From CAYLHS01 sp964496205 (lineage in GTDB: Bacteria; Actinomycetota; Acidimicrobiia; Spongiisociales; UBA4744): 45,808 nt of DNA. Below the pieces are notes generated by a model, which had not been told where the DNA came from, made no database searches, and saw only the letters and a program-made list of their open reading frames with translations. Location of the stretch: contig CAZBXV010000013.1 in the NCBI GenBank assembly GCA_964496205.1, positions 1 to 45,808 on the forward strand. The letters are read 5' to 3'. Position numbers and translations under genes: made by a program. Shown here piece by piece: positions 32,816-41,237 of the stretch. Numbering within the stretch: position 1 is the first letter of the stretch; each line of letters begins with the position of its first letter.

Positions 32816-33952
32816 ATGGCCAAGCACAGGGACGAGCTGAGGCGCCCGGAAGTCGTCCGGGCGCTGATCACGGCCGGCGTGATCGTCGGGCTGGCTGTGT
32901 TCGGGTTCTTCGCAGCCACAGGCATCCGGGCGTTGCAGGCGTACCGAAGCGTGGAGCGAGAGGACTTCGCGTCGGCTTCGCTCGTGCGGGCGAAGATCCA
33001 AGAGAGAACCGATGAGCAGGTGGCACAGGCGCAGAGCTCCGCAGCCGAAGACGTCTCACCGCCGTTGCTGGACAAGGACCTACTCCAGCTCATTGTGGCC
33101 GAGCGGAACCAGCGCGAAGCGGTCATCACCCCGTTCGAACTCCCCACGGCGACGAGTCCCGCTCTTCCGAACAGCATGTTCACCTCCTATCTCCTGGTCG
33201 GGCAGGAAGGACCACGAGCCGATGCCATGCTGCTCATCCTGCTGCCGTCCGACGGTTCGGCGCCGATCATCGCGTCACTGCCTCGTGACCTGTACGTGAT
33301 GAACCCATGTATCGATACCTATGCCAGGCTCAATACCGGGCTGGGCGGCTGCAAAGGTGTTGCCGGCGGAGCGGAGCTGCTCGCGCTGATGGTCCAGGAC
33401 TACACCGGCATCGAGGTCGACCACTTCGCGAGGATCGACTTCTCGGGTTTCGCCGACATCATCGACGCGCTCGGCGGCGTCGACATCTGTGTCGACAACG
33501 CAGTACGAGACGCCAAAGCTCAGCTGGACCTTCCGGCGGGCTGCACCCACGCGAGCGGCGCACAAGCCCTCGCCTGGGTGAGAACCCGCCACACCGAGGA
33601 GTATGTCGATGGGGAGTGGAAGCCGGTCGCCGGAGCGAGCGACCTTACCCGCGAGCAGCATCAGCAAGAGATGCTCTTCAAGATCGCCGGACGGCTCGCG
33701 TCGTTCAGTTCCTTGAGTGCCTTTTCCTCGGTCGCCGGCCAGGTGGCCGGGGTCGTACACCTGGACTCTCGGTTCGCTTTCGGCGACGCGGTGAGCCTCG
33801 CCTGGAGCTTCCGTGGCATCACCGCATCTGATGTCAGGAAGGTACACATCTCTGTGAAGGACTACGTCACGTCAGCAGGTGCGTGGGTCCTCCTGCCGAC
33901 CAAGACGTTCAACGAAGAACTCGCCAAGGTGTATTCAGCGGCGGCGAGATAA
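32816..33952 (+). CDS. LytR-CpsA-Psr (LCP) family cell-wall ligase
   Basis: Protein of 378 residues with an N-terminal membrane anchor (about 18-40), a coiled spacer (to about 100), then the LCP domain: GPRADAMLLILL, IASLPRDLYV with the catalytic Arg, ARIDFSGFADIIDALGGVDI and GAQALAWVRTRH. LCP enzymes attach glycopolymers to peptidoglycan on the outer side of the membrane. In the family's conserved pattern the first motif is usually 'RSDTMM'; here it is RADAM, so one conserved Asp/Ser is altered. The start is leaderless. It is a single gene, not cotranscribed with cell-wall genes. Confidence 0.88.
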   Translation: MAKHRDELRRPEVVRALITAGVIVGLAVFGFFAATGIRALQAYRSVEREDFASASLVRAKIQERTDEQVAQAQSSAAEDVSPPLLDKDLLQLIVAERNQREAVITPFELPTATSPALPNSMFTSYLLVGQEGPRADAMLLILLPSDGSAPIIASLPRDLYVMNPCIDTYARLNTGLGGCKGVAGGAELLALMVQDYTGIEVDHFARIDFSGFADIIDALGGVDICVDNAVRDAKAQLDLPAGCTHASGAQALAWVRTRHTEEYVDGEWKPVAGASDLTREQHQQEMLFKIAGRLASFSSLSAFSSVAGQVAGVVHLDSRFAFGDAVSLAWSFRGITASDVRKVHISVKDYVTSAGAWVLLPTKTFNEELAKVYSAAAR

Positions 33953-34038
33953 CCTCAGAGTCGTCAGTCGTCAGCCAGAGCGCGGCCGCATTCGCCACGA
34001 GACCGTGGGCGCACCCTGGTGCTTGGTACCGGGTACGC

Positions 34039-34248
34039 CGGGCGCAACGAAGTTGTGAGAGCTGAGCGAGTCTCCTCCCCCAGCGAAGTCGTGNNNNNNN
34101 NNNNNNNNNNNNNNNNNNNNNNNNNNNNNNNNNNNNNNNNNNNNNNNNNNNNNNNNNNNNNNNNNNNNNNNNNNNNNNNNNNNNNNNNNNNNNCGGGCGC
34201 AACGAAGTTGTGAGAGCTGAGCGAGTCTCCTCCCCCAGCGAAGTCGTG
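34039..34248. repeat. 36-bp tandem repeat flanking the gap
   Basis: The 55 bases at 34039-34093 are identical to 34194-34248. Inside each, CGAAGTTGTGAGAGCTGAGC is followed 36 bases later by CGAAGTCGTGAG..., a 36-bp period with a few substitutions. The true copy number is hidden by the gap. Confidence 0.8.
34094..34193. other. Assembly gap (100 N)
   Basis: Exactly 100 undetermined bases, a conventional scaffold spacer rather than a measured length. Confidence 0.98.
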
Positions 34249-34363
34249 AGGGCTGAGCGTTGGGGGGCCCGAAGCCGGGGTCCTGGGCGTAGCCCAACGG
34301 GAGGTGGACTGGGCGAAGCCTGGGACGGAGGGGCGGTACCCACCGACGAAGAAGGCAGTCAGC

Positions 34364-34381
34364 GACTGTCAGCTGACAGTC
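34364..34381. repeat. Perfect 18-bp palindrome over the OsmC stop
   Basis: GACTGTCAGCTGACAGTC is an exact palindrome. It overlaps the stop codon and last codons of the OsmC-like gene and ends repeat copy E; it may act as a terminator stem or be a repeat end. Confidence 0.7.
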
Positions 34382-34776
34382 TGTTGGCTCACCTCCACCG
34401 TTGTCTCAACCGGCACGTTTCCCCGGATTGCCATGGACACCGAACACATCTCTTCGTGGCTCTTGTGGACGGCTTCGACAACTTCCTGCTCGGTGAGATC
34501 GACCCCCGAGATTCGGTAGTGCACACGGAATCGCTGAAACCTCCAGGGTGGATCAGGCTCTTTGGTGAAACGGACGGCTATGTCGAATGCTCTGATTCGA
34601 TCGGCGCCGAGCTGGTTGACCACGTCGACGCCGGAGCAACCCGCAAGGGCCATGGGAAGCAGATCCGATGGCCGGACACCGAGCATTGCACCACCATCGA
34701 TGTCGACAGGCATGCCGTCGCGGTCGAGAGCGTCGAAGCGGTGATCGCCCTCCCACGTGAGAGAGACTGCTGCCAC
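34369..34776 (-). CDS. OsmC/Ohr-family protein
   Basis: Protein of 135 residues with the OsmC fold: GVRPSDLLPMALAGCSGVDV with the first reactive Cys, and SHEEMCSVSMAI with the second. Such proteins reduce organic hydroperoxides or handle related stress; the YhfA-like subgroup fits best. The start is GTG 34776 with AAAGGA 8 bases upstream. The last codons lie in a repeat-derived palindrome, as with surE. Confidence 0.85.
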   Translation of the reverse strand: MAAVSLTWEGDHRFDALDRDGMPVDIDGGAMLGVRPSDLLPMALAGCSGVDVVNQLGADRIRAFDIAVRFTKEPDPPWRFQRFRVHYRISGVDLTEQEVVEAVHKSHEEMCSVSMAIRGNVPVETTVEVSQQTVS

Positions 34777-34846
34777 GGTGGGTCCTTTCCGTCGGTTCGG
34801 GCATTGTACGGACCTTCCTCACATGGGAAGTGTTGGTGGGTGCCCG

Positions 34847-34875
34847 TTGTGACATGGCTGGATCGGGACTAAGTT
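34847..34875 (+). promoter_or_regulatory. Promoter of the oligopeptide transporter operon
   Basis: TTGTGA (34847-34852) and TAAGTT (34870-34875) with a 17-base spacer. A leader of about 40 bases ends in GGAGGAG before ATG 34924. Confidence 0.6.
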
Positions 34876-34923
34876 GAGAGTGCTCGACGTACCGCGTCGA
34901 GCCATGAATATTGGAGGAGAGAG

Positions 34924-36657
34924 ATGAGACGTCGATTTTGGGCTGTTGCCCTCATCGCGGCATTCGCGTTGATCGCGGCTGCGTGCGGTGGTACCGCAAC
35001 GACCACCACGACCGCTGCTCCCGGAACGACGGCGGCCACAACGACGACCGCTGCTCCCGGAACGACGGCGGCCACAACGACGACCGCTGCTTCGGGGATG
35101 AAGACGATCATCATCGGTACCACCGATACGATCGCAAGCCTCGATCCGGCCGACGCGTATGCCACGCGTGACTGGGAGCTGATCAAGAATACCGGTGAGG
35201 GCCTCATGAAGTGGGTGCCGGGAACCGCAGATGAGCTCGTTCCAGGCCTCGCGACGGCCGCTCCGACCGTTTCCGACGACGGCTTGACCTACACGGTCAC
35301 GCTGAAGGACGGAATCAAATTCGGAGATGGCACGGATCTCACTGCGCAGGTGTACGCGGATTCGATCAACCGTGTACTGACCATCGGTCCTGACTGCCCG
35401 AACGGCGTCGCGGACGCGTTGGTGACCCCGTATGTGCAGAGCGTTGAGGCGCCGGATGCCAACACGGTCGTGTTCCACCTGAAGCAGCCCGTGGCGTACT
35501 TCCCAGAGCTGCTGGCGACCGGTCCGTACATCCCGGCCGATCCGAACATCTTCCCAGCGACCGAGTGCGTGCTGTTCCCGCCGGCCCCGATCTACGGCGT
35601 CGGTCCGTGGTACATCAGCCAGTACACGCAGAAGGAACAGGTTGTCCTCGAGCCGAACCCCAACTACACGGGTGAGTACAAGCCGCAGGTCGACCAGATC
35701 ATCGTGAAGTACTTCTCGGACCCGCAGACGATGTCCCTCGCGTTGCAGAACGGCGAGATCGACGTTGCGTGGCGCTTCCTTGGTACGGAGCTGATCTCGG
35801 AGCTGCAGGATGTCCCCAACCTGACGGTTGGCACGATCAATGGTGGTGCGATTCGCTACCTGATCATCAATCACACGATGGCACCGTTCGACGACGACAA
35901 CGTCCGCAAGGCCGTCGCGTCGATCATCGACCGCGATGCCATCTCCGACACGGTGTACGGTGGCCAGGTGTCGCCGCTCTACTCGCAGGTGCCCCCGGGA
36001 TTCCTGGGAGCCAACGAGGCGTTCGACAACCAGTACCAGTCGCCGAACATGCAAGAGGCGCAGGACTATCTGACGGCTGCCGGCTACAGCGCCGACAGCC
36101 CGCTGGAGATCCAGCTGTACTACCCGCCCGAGCACTACGGTGCGAGCACGGCGCAGTGGATGCAGGTGATCCAGCAGCAGCTCGAATCAACAGGCATGAT
36201 CAAGGTGACGCTGGAGTCGGTCGAGTGGAGCACGTACGTGACCTCCCTCACCGGTGGCGAGGCGTACCCTGCCGGCGTCCTGGGTTGGTTCTTCGACTAT
36301 CCGGATCCGTCCAACTACCTCGAGCCGTTCGTGTACAACGGCGGTGAAGGTACGAACGTGACCGAGAAGGCCGAAGGGAGCCCGACCGGCGTTGGCACCG
36401 ACGACAAGGCTCAGCAGCTCGTTGACTTGCTGGTGCAGGCCGCCTCCGAGACGGACTCGGCGAAGCGGGCCGATCTCTACGGGCAGGCGCAGGACATCTA
36501 CGCCGATCTCGTGGTGACGTTGCCACTGTTCTTCGAGCCCGAGCACGTCGTCTTTGCCGACTACATCCATGGCGATCCGATGTACGCGACGCCTGAGACG
36601 TTGAATATCGGACCGACGATCGAGTTCAACTACGCGCTCATCACGACGGATAAGTAG
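34924..36657 (+). CDS. Family 5 extracellular solute-binding lipoprotein
   Basis: Binding protein of 577 residues for an oligopeptide- or nickel-type ABC importer. Signal peptide with lipobox LIAAAC (Cys21), then a Thr/Ala linker made by a 36-bp in-frame DNA repeat (35011-35046, 35047-35082 and a partial third) encoding APGTTAATTTTA. The SBP_bac_5 core has TYTVTLKDGIKFGDGTDLTA, GPWYISQYTQKEQVVLEPNP and DPSNYLEPF. GGAGGAG precedes ATG 34924. A hairpin after the stop probably makes this gene more abundant than the permease genes. Confidence 0.92.
   Translation: MRRRFWAVALIAAFALIAAACGGTATTTTTAAPGTTAATTTTAAPGTTAATTTTAASGMKTIIIGTTDTIASLDPADAYATRDWELIKNTGEGLMKWVPGTADELVPGLATAAPTVSDDGLTYTVTLKDGIKFGDGTDLTAQVYADSINRVLTIGPDCPNGVADALVTPYVQSVEAPDANTVVFHLKQPVAYFPELLATGPYIPADPNIFPATECVLFPPAPIYGVGPWYISQYTQKEQVVLEPNPNYTGEYKPQVDQIIVKYFSDPQTMSLALQNGEIDVAWRFLGTELISELQDVPNLTVGTINGGAIRYLIINHTMAPFDDDNVRKAVASIIDRDAISDTVYGGQVSPLYSQVPPGFLGANEAFDNQYQSPNMQEAQDYLTAAGYSADSPLEIQLYYPPEHYGASTAQWMQVIQQQLESTGMIKVTLESVEWSTYVTSLTGGEAYPAGVLGWFFDYPDPSNYLEPFVYNGGEGTNVTEKAEGSPTGVGTDDKAQQLVDLLVQAASETDSAKRADLYGQAQDIYADLVVTLPLFFEPEHVVFADYIHGDPMYATPETLNIGPTIEFNYALITTDK
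35011..35082 (+). repeat. 36-bp in-frame repeat in the lipoprotein linker
   Basis: Two identical 36-base units plus a partial third encode repeated AAPGTTAATTTT. They are unrelated in sequence to the 36-bp array at the gap. Confidence 0.85.
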
Positions 36658-36664
36658 CCAACAA

Positions 36665-36694
36665 GCAGGGTGGGCTCTTCGGGGCTCACCCTGC
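36665..36694 (+). terminator. Hairpin between binding protein and permease genes
   Basis: GCAGGGTG (36665-36672) pairs with CACCCTGC (36687-36694), extended by a few inner pairs around CTCTTCGG. It is probably a partial terminator setting gene dosage. Confidence 0.55.
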
Positions 36695-36696
36695 GC

Positions 36697-36702
36697 TACC
36701 CT
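36697..36702 (+). promoter_or_regulatory. Leaderless -10 box of the first permease gene
   Basis: TACCCT, 6 bases before ATG 36709, giving the permease and ATPase genes their own promoter. Confidence 0.45.
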
Positions 36703-36708
36703 CTCGCC

Positions 36709-37806
36709 ATGTCCCCGCTCGCGCTCATATTCCTGATCATCGGGGTACCTGCACTGACAGGGCTCATCTACGTGTTCGTCCGAGGAAGCGCGGGCCTGCG
36801 GCGGTACATCCTCGCCCGTATCGCCCTCACGGTGCCGATGGTGCTCATCCTCGGCACGCTGGTATTCCTTATTCTCCGGGTCATCCCAGGTGACCCCGTC
36901 AGTTCCGCACTTGGTCCCAAGGGGAGTCCGGAAACGGTTGCCCGTCTGAAAGAACAGCTCGGCCTCAACGACCCACTGGCCGTTCAGTACGCGCACTTCC
37001 TGGGAAGCATCGTCACTTTCGACTTCGGAAACTCACTGACCGGGGGACACCGCCCGATCATCGACGAGATGAGCGAGCGCTTCCCCGCGACCTTGGAGCT
37101 GGTCACCCCTGCCGCGATTCTCGCTCTAGTCATCGGTGTGTTCGGGGGTGCGTGGGCCGCCTCCAGGCGAAAACGCACAACCGACTACTCGATGCGCATC
37201 TACTCGGTGGTCATCTACTCGCTTCCGATCTTCTGGCTCGGACTCATGTTCCAGCTGCTTTTCGGACTGAGGCTCCACTGGTTACCCATTGCCAGCCGTA
37301 TCGACGGCGTCGCCGGGACCACACTTCACCACATCACGAACATATACAGCCTCGATGCGCTGCTCACCGGCAACTGGGTTGCCCTGAAATCAGTACTCCT
37401 GCACATGGTGCTTCCCACCCTCACGCTTGGTCTCGTGCTGTCGGGGGTCTTCGTTCGGCTGACACGGATCAACGTGATCGAGACGATGCAGCAGGACTAC
37501 ATCGAGGCAGCGAGGGCCCGCGGTATCCACGAACGGGTCGTTGTCTACGGTCACGCCCTCAAGAACGCGATGATCCCCGTCATCACCCTGATCGGGCTTC
37601 AAGTCGCGATTCTGCTCGCCGGTGCGGTCCTGACGGAGACGGTGTTCTCGTGGCCGGGGATGGGCTCCTATCTGGTGGAGCGGATATCGAGCCGCGACTA
37701 CACGGCCGTCCAGAGCGTCATTGTGATGTTCGCGATGTTCGTCGCGTTGATCAGCCTTGCCGTTGACATCGTCTATTCGCTCGTCGACCCGCGGGTCAGG
37801 TACTGA
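36709..37806 (+). CDS. Oligopeptide-type ABC transporter permease (DppB/OppB-like)
   Basis: Permease of 365 residues. The canonical part starts near residue 27 (LRRYILARIALTVPMVLILG) with RVIPGDPVSSALGPKGSPE and the coupling loop YIEAARARGIHERVVVYGHALKN. An additional hydrophobic helix (about residues 3-24) precedes the usual N-terminus, more than normal for DppB. The start at 36709 is leaderless; an upstream ATG at 36670 falls in the terminator hairpin. It pairs with the next gene to form the channel. Confidence 0.9.
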   Translation: MSPLALIFLIIGVPALTGLIYVFVRGSAGLRRYILARIALTVPMVLILGTLVFLILRVIPGDPVSSALGPKGSPETVARLKEQLGLNDPLAVQYAHFLGSIVTFDFGNSLTGGHRPIIDEMSERFPATLELVTPAAILALVIGVFGGAWAASRRKRTTDYSMRIYSVVIYSLPIFWLGLMFQLLFGLRLHWLPIASRIDGVAGTTLHHITNIYSLDALLTGNWVALKSVLLHMVLPTLTLGLVLSGVFVRLTRINVIETMQQDYIEAARARGIHERVVVYGHALKNAMIPVITLIGLQVAILLAGAVLTETVFSWPGMGSYLVERISSRDYTAVQSVIVMFAMFVALISLAVDIVYSLVDPRVRY

Positions 37807-37815
37807 GGGTATGGG

Positions 37816-39078
37816 ATGACGACTGAGACGCGCCCAGACTACGAGCAGGAGTGGCGAGAGAACCTCGAGAAGGTCGGCATCGTCAGGCGCATGCTCTCCG
37901 GCCGCAAGTGGTTCGGAGTCGACTGGTGGTTGGTGGCCATCTCGGCGGTGATGGTGCTGGCCTTCATCATCATCGGGATCTTCCCAGGTTGGTTTGCTCC
38001 CTACAGTCCCGACATTCCGGTGGGCCCCGGATTCCTCGCCCCAGGCGCCAGCCCGGCACTCCCCGTGCTGGTATCCCTCTCCACGTCCGGGATCACCGAG
38101 TTGTCCGATCTGGAGACCCCGTCGGGTGCCCCCCGCCCCGAGGTCGGTGTCGTCAAGGGGGTTCCGACGGCGCAGGCCCTCAACGAACAGGCACGGGAAC
38201 TCAACTCCCAGCTGTCCGGAACGGGCAAGGAGCTGCGTCCCCGCATCGTGCGCTTCGACACGCTCGAGGAGGCGCTCCAGGGTGTCGTCGACGGAACGAT
38301 ATTGGCTGCCGTTGTCCAGTCCAACGAGTACGAGGCGGTCGCCGGTGATTTTCCGACGGTCGTCGAGGGCAAGAGCGTGACGGGCGGAACGGCTTCGCAG
38401 GGCGGGTTCATCCTGGGAACGAACCGGATCGGCCAAGACGTATTCAGCCGGCTCATCTGGGGAACCAGAATCGCACTCATCGTCGGATTCAGCGCGTCGT
38501 TGGTGGCGTTGTTCCTCGGTGTGCCGATCGGTCTGTTCGCCGGGTTCGTCGGCGGCAAGCTGGACCGGTTCATCGGCGTGATCATGGACAGCCTCTACTC
38601 GTTCCCCGGGCTGATCCTCGCCATAGCGATCACTGCGGTGTTGGGACCGAGTGTCCTGAATGTGATCGTTGCCATCGCTGTCCTCTACATCCCCACCTAC
38701 TACCGGATCGTGCGCGGCCAGACGCTTTCGGTGAAAGAAGAGACCTACATCGAAGCTGCCCGATCGATCGGGGCGCGCAGACGGGAGATCCTCACCAAGT
38801 ACATCTACCCGAACGTCATACCATCGGTTGCCATCATCTTCTCCGTCAACGTTGCGGACGCCATCCTCACGGGTGCCGGACTGAGCTTCCTCGGGTTGGG
38901 TCTCCCGCCCGACATCGCCGACTGGGGCATCGACATCGCCCAGGGTCGCCTGGTCATCCAGTCGGCGTGGTGGCTGATCACGTTCCCGGGCCTCGCCATC
39001 ATGATGGTGGTGCTGGCGTTCACCATGATGGGCGAAGGTCTCATGGAGATCTTCAATCCGAAGCTGAGGGAACGCTGA
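37816..39078 (+). CDS. DppC-like ABC permease with an inserted SBP-like domain
   Basis: Permease of 420 residues, about 110 longer than usual. The first helix (about 37-57) ends FPGWFAPYSPD, and the conserved FILGTNRIGQDVFSRLIWG resumes at 198, where standard proteins need only some 35 residues between these parts. The insert (about 80-192) contains EVGVVKGVPTAQALNEQA and RFDTLEEALQGVVDGTILAA, which resemble lobe II of family 3 (amino-acid) solute-binding proteins. The remainder is ordinary, with the coupling loop YIEAARSIGARRREILTKY. It is expected to place the insert outside the membrane. TGATG couples it to the ATPase gene. Confidence 0.85.
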   Translation: MTTETRPDYEQEWRENLEKVGIVRRMLSGRKWFGVDWWLVAISAVMVLAFIIIGIFPGWFAPYSPDIPVGPGFLAPGASPALPVLVSLSTSGITELSDLETPSGAPRPEVGVVKGVPTAQALNEQARELNSQLSGTGKELRPRIVRFDTLEEALQGVVDGTILAAVVQSNEYEAVAGDFPTVVEGKSVTGGTASQGGFILGTNRIGQDVFSRLIWGTRIALIVGFSASLVALFLGVPIGLFAGFVGGKLDRFIGVIMDSLYSFPGLILAIAITAVLGPSVLNVIVAIAVLYIPTYYRIVRGQTLSVKEETYIEAARSIGARRREILTKYIYPNVIPSVAIIFSVNVADAILTGAGLSFLGLGLPPDIADWGIDIAQGRLVIQSAWWLITFPGLAIMMVVLAFTMMGEGLMEIFNPKLRER

Positions 39079-40061
39079 TGGACGACGTTCTCTACTCCAT
39101 ACGCAACCTCGACGTCAGGTACGCAACCCGTTTCGGTGACGTACTCGCGGTGGAGGACGTGTCACTCGACATCCGTCGGGGCGAGATCCTCGGTCTTGTC
39201 GGAGAGTCAGGGTGTGGGAAGTCGACACTCGGCAAAGCCATCATGCGCCTGATCAGAACGCCGGGCCGGATCGCCGGTGGAGAGCTCTGGTTCGACGGAA
39301 ATGACCTGATGACCTACTCGGACAAGCAGATGCGTGATGTCCGCGGCGGCGAGATCGGGATGGTGTTCCAGGATCCGATGACATCCCTGAACCCCGTGCA
39401 ACGCGTTGTCGAGCATCTCACCGAAACGATCCGCACCCATGAACCAAAGGTGTCGGACCTGGCGGCGACCGCACGTGCCGAGGAGCTCGTCGAGAAGCTC
39501 GGTATCCGCCGCGAACGACTCGACGACTACCCACACCAGCTGTCCGGTGGAATGAGACAGCGGGTGATGATCTCACTCGCACTCGCGCTTCACACCAAGT
39601 TGCTCATTGCAGACGAACCGACCACGTCACTCGATGTCATCGTCGAGGCCAAGTTCCTCGACTTGCTGCGGGAGCTTCGTGACGAGTTCGACCTCACGAT
39701 CTTGATGATCACCCACAACATCGGCGTGGTCGCCGAAGTGGCCGATCGGGTGGCGGTCATGTATGCCGGACGAATGGCCGAGGTGGGTGACGTGTACTCG
39801 GTGTTTGCCAACCCGAAGCATCCTTACACGACCGGGCTGCTGAGTTCGGTGCCCAACATCGACTTGGCGGAGCACGATCTCTACAAGATGGAGGGATCAC
39901 CGCCGAACCTCCTGCGCCCACCGACCGGTTGCCCGTTCCATCCGAGATGCCCGAAGGCGATGGAGGTATGTGCGAGAGAGCTGCCTGTCTTCCGTGAGGT
40001 TGCCGACGGCCAGTCGACCGCGTGCTGGTTGTACAACGAGGCGGAGGTGAGCAATGGCTGA
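39078..40061 (+). CDS. Oligopeptide ABC transporter ATPase (DppD/OppD-like)
   Basis: ATPase of 327 residues: Walker A GESGCGKST (42-50), Q-loop MVFQDPMTSLNP, signature LSGGMRQRVMI, Walker B LLIADEPTTSLDV and switch ITHN. The C-terminal oligopeptide-transporter extension ends GCPFHPRCPKA. The start overlaps the permease stop by one base (TGATG). Confidence 0.93.
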   Translation: MDDVLYSIRNLDVRYATRFGDVLAVEDVSLDIRRGEILGLVGESGCGKSTLGKAIMRLIRTPGRIAGGELWFDGNDLMTYSDKQMRDVRGGEIGMVFQDPMTSLNPVQRVVEHLTETIRTHEPKVSDLAATARAEELVEKLGIRRERLDDYPHQLSGGMRQRVMISLALALHTKLLIADEPTTSLDVIVEAKFLDLLRELRDEFDLTILMITHNIGVVAEVADRVAVMYAGRMAEVGDVYSVFANPKHPYTTGLLSSVPNIDLAEHDLYKMEGSPPNLLRPPTGCPFHPRCPKAMEVCARELPVFREVADGQSTACWLYNEAEVSNG

Positions 40062-41082
40062 GAACCTCGTCGAGGTCGTCGGCGTCACCAAGTGGTTCCC
40101 GGTAGCTCAGGGATTCATCGACGGAATCACCGGAGCACCCAAGCAGTACGTGCGGGCAGTGGACGGGGTCACGTTCGAGATTCGCAAGGGTGAGGTGTTT
40201 GGGCTTGCCGGAGAGTCGGGATCGGGGAAGTCCACGGTCGGCAGGTTGGTGCTGAGGCTGCACGACGTCACCGACGGCAAGGTCGTGTTCGATGGAGTCG
40301 ACCTCGGTTCCCTGTCCAATGAAGAGATGCGCCGGATGCGACATCGTATGCAGGTCGTGTTCCAGGACCCGCTCGCGTCGTTGAACCCTCGGATGACTGT
40401 CGGTGAGACGATCGAACACCCTGCCCGGATTCACATGCCCGACCTTTCCGACGAAGAACGCCACGCGCGGGTGCTCCAGATGCTCGAGCAAGTCGGCATG
40501 ACACCTGCGGAGTTCTTCTACGGGAAGTACCCACACCAGATCAGCGGTGGACAACGGCAGCGTGTGGTGTTCGCCCGCGGCATGATCACTGCTCCCGACC
40601 TCATCGTTGCCGACGAGCCAATAGCAATGGCCGATGTGAGTGTGCGCGCCCTCCTCCTCGACCTGATGATGCAGCTCAAGGCGGAGTTCGATCTCACCTA
40701 CCTGTTCATCACGCACGACCTGGCGACCGCCAAGTACGTGTGCGACCGCATCGCGATCATGTATCTCGGCAAGATCGTCGAGATAGGACCTCTCGACGTC
40801 GTGTTCTCAGATGCCAGGCACCCCTACACACGGGCTCTTCTCGACGCCGTTCCGGTTCCGGACCCGAAGCATCGGAGAACCGCACCGTTGCCCGCGGGCG
40901 AGATTCCGAACCCGATCAACCCACCCCCCGGCTGCAACTTCCACCCGCGGTGCCCCATCGCGCAGGCGGGGATTTGCGACGGGATCGATCCTGTCCTGCT
41001 TCCTGTAGACGGGAATACCGAACATCTCGTGTCCTGCCATCTGAGAACCGGCGAGTATCAGGATCTGGATCCGATGAGGTAA
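40054..41082 (+). CDS. Oligopeptide ABC transporter ATPase (DppF/OppF-like)
   Basis: ATPase of 342 residues pairing with the preceding one. Walker A GESGSGKST (53-61), VVFQDPLASLNPRM, signature ISGGQRQRVVF and the C-terminal CNFHPRCPIA. After Walker B it reads DEPIAMADVS instead of the usual DEPVSALDVS, so the D-loop is changed (SALD to AMAD). GGAGG precedes ATG 40054, which overlaps the upstream gene by 8 bases. It is the last gene of the operon. Confidence 0.92.
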   Translation: MAENLVEVVGVTKWFPVAQGFIDGITGAPKQYVRAVDGVTFEIRKGEVFGLAGESGSGKSTVGRLVLRLHDVTDGKVVFDGVDLGSLSNEEMRRMRHRMQVVFQDPLASLNPRMTVGETIEHPARIHMPDLSDEERHARVLQMLEQVGMTPAEFFYGKYPHQISGGQRQRVVFARGMITAPDLIVADEPIAMADVSVRALLLDLMMQLKAEFDLTYLFITHDLATAKYVCDRIAIMYLGKIVEIGPLDVVFSDARHPYTRALLDAVPVPDPKHRRTAPLPAGEIPNPINPPPGCNFHPRCPIAQAGICDGIDPVLLPVDGNTEHLVSCHLRTGEYQDLDPMR

Positions 41083-41089
41083 TAGTCGG

Positions 41090-41235
41090 TTGCTCGGCTA
41101 TTCAGCTCTTCAGCCGCCAGTCCCCAGCCGCCAGTCGTCAGGCGGGACGCGACCGCATTCGCCGTGAGGCCGTGGGGCGACCGAAGTGCGCGGTACCCAC
41201 CAAGAGGCGCTTGGCTCTTGCTGATGACTGGCGAC
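41090..41235. repeat. Intergenic repeat element, copy F
   Basis: CCAGTCCCCAGCCGCCAGTC on the left, GACGCGACC at 41146-41154 followed by GCATTCGCCGTGAGGCCGTG, and TGATGACTGGCGACTCC on the right. It lies between the convergent transporter and B3/4-domain genes. Confidence 0.65.
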
Positions 41236-41237
41236 TC

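Larger units (their letters stand above)
33953..34363. repeat. Intergenic repeat element, copy E, with tandem array and gap
   Basis: GTCGTCAGTCGTCAG and GCGCGGCCGCATTCGCCACGA open the element (about 33961-34000). A 36-bp tandem array (34048 onward) then runs into the assembly gap and reappears beyond it. GAAGCCGGGGTCCTGGGCG and CTGGGCGAAGCC follow (about 34271-34320). No gene is present. Confidence 0.65.

Noticed and set aside
34039..34248. CRISPR array at the gap, because of the 36-bp period
   Set aside because: Units follow each other directly with no spacers, differ by substitutions and there are no cas genes. It is a tandem repeat.
37390..38436. A 348-codon minus-strand frame opposite the permease genes
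   Set aside because: Antisense to two permeases with clear motifs; the translation is low-complexity and charged.
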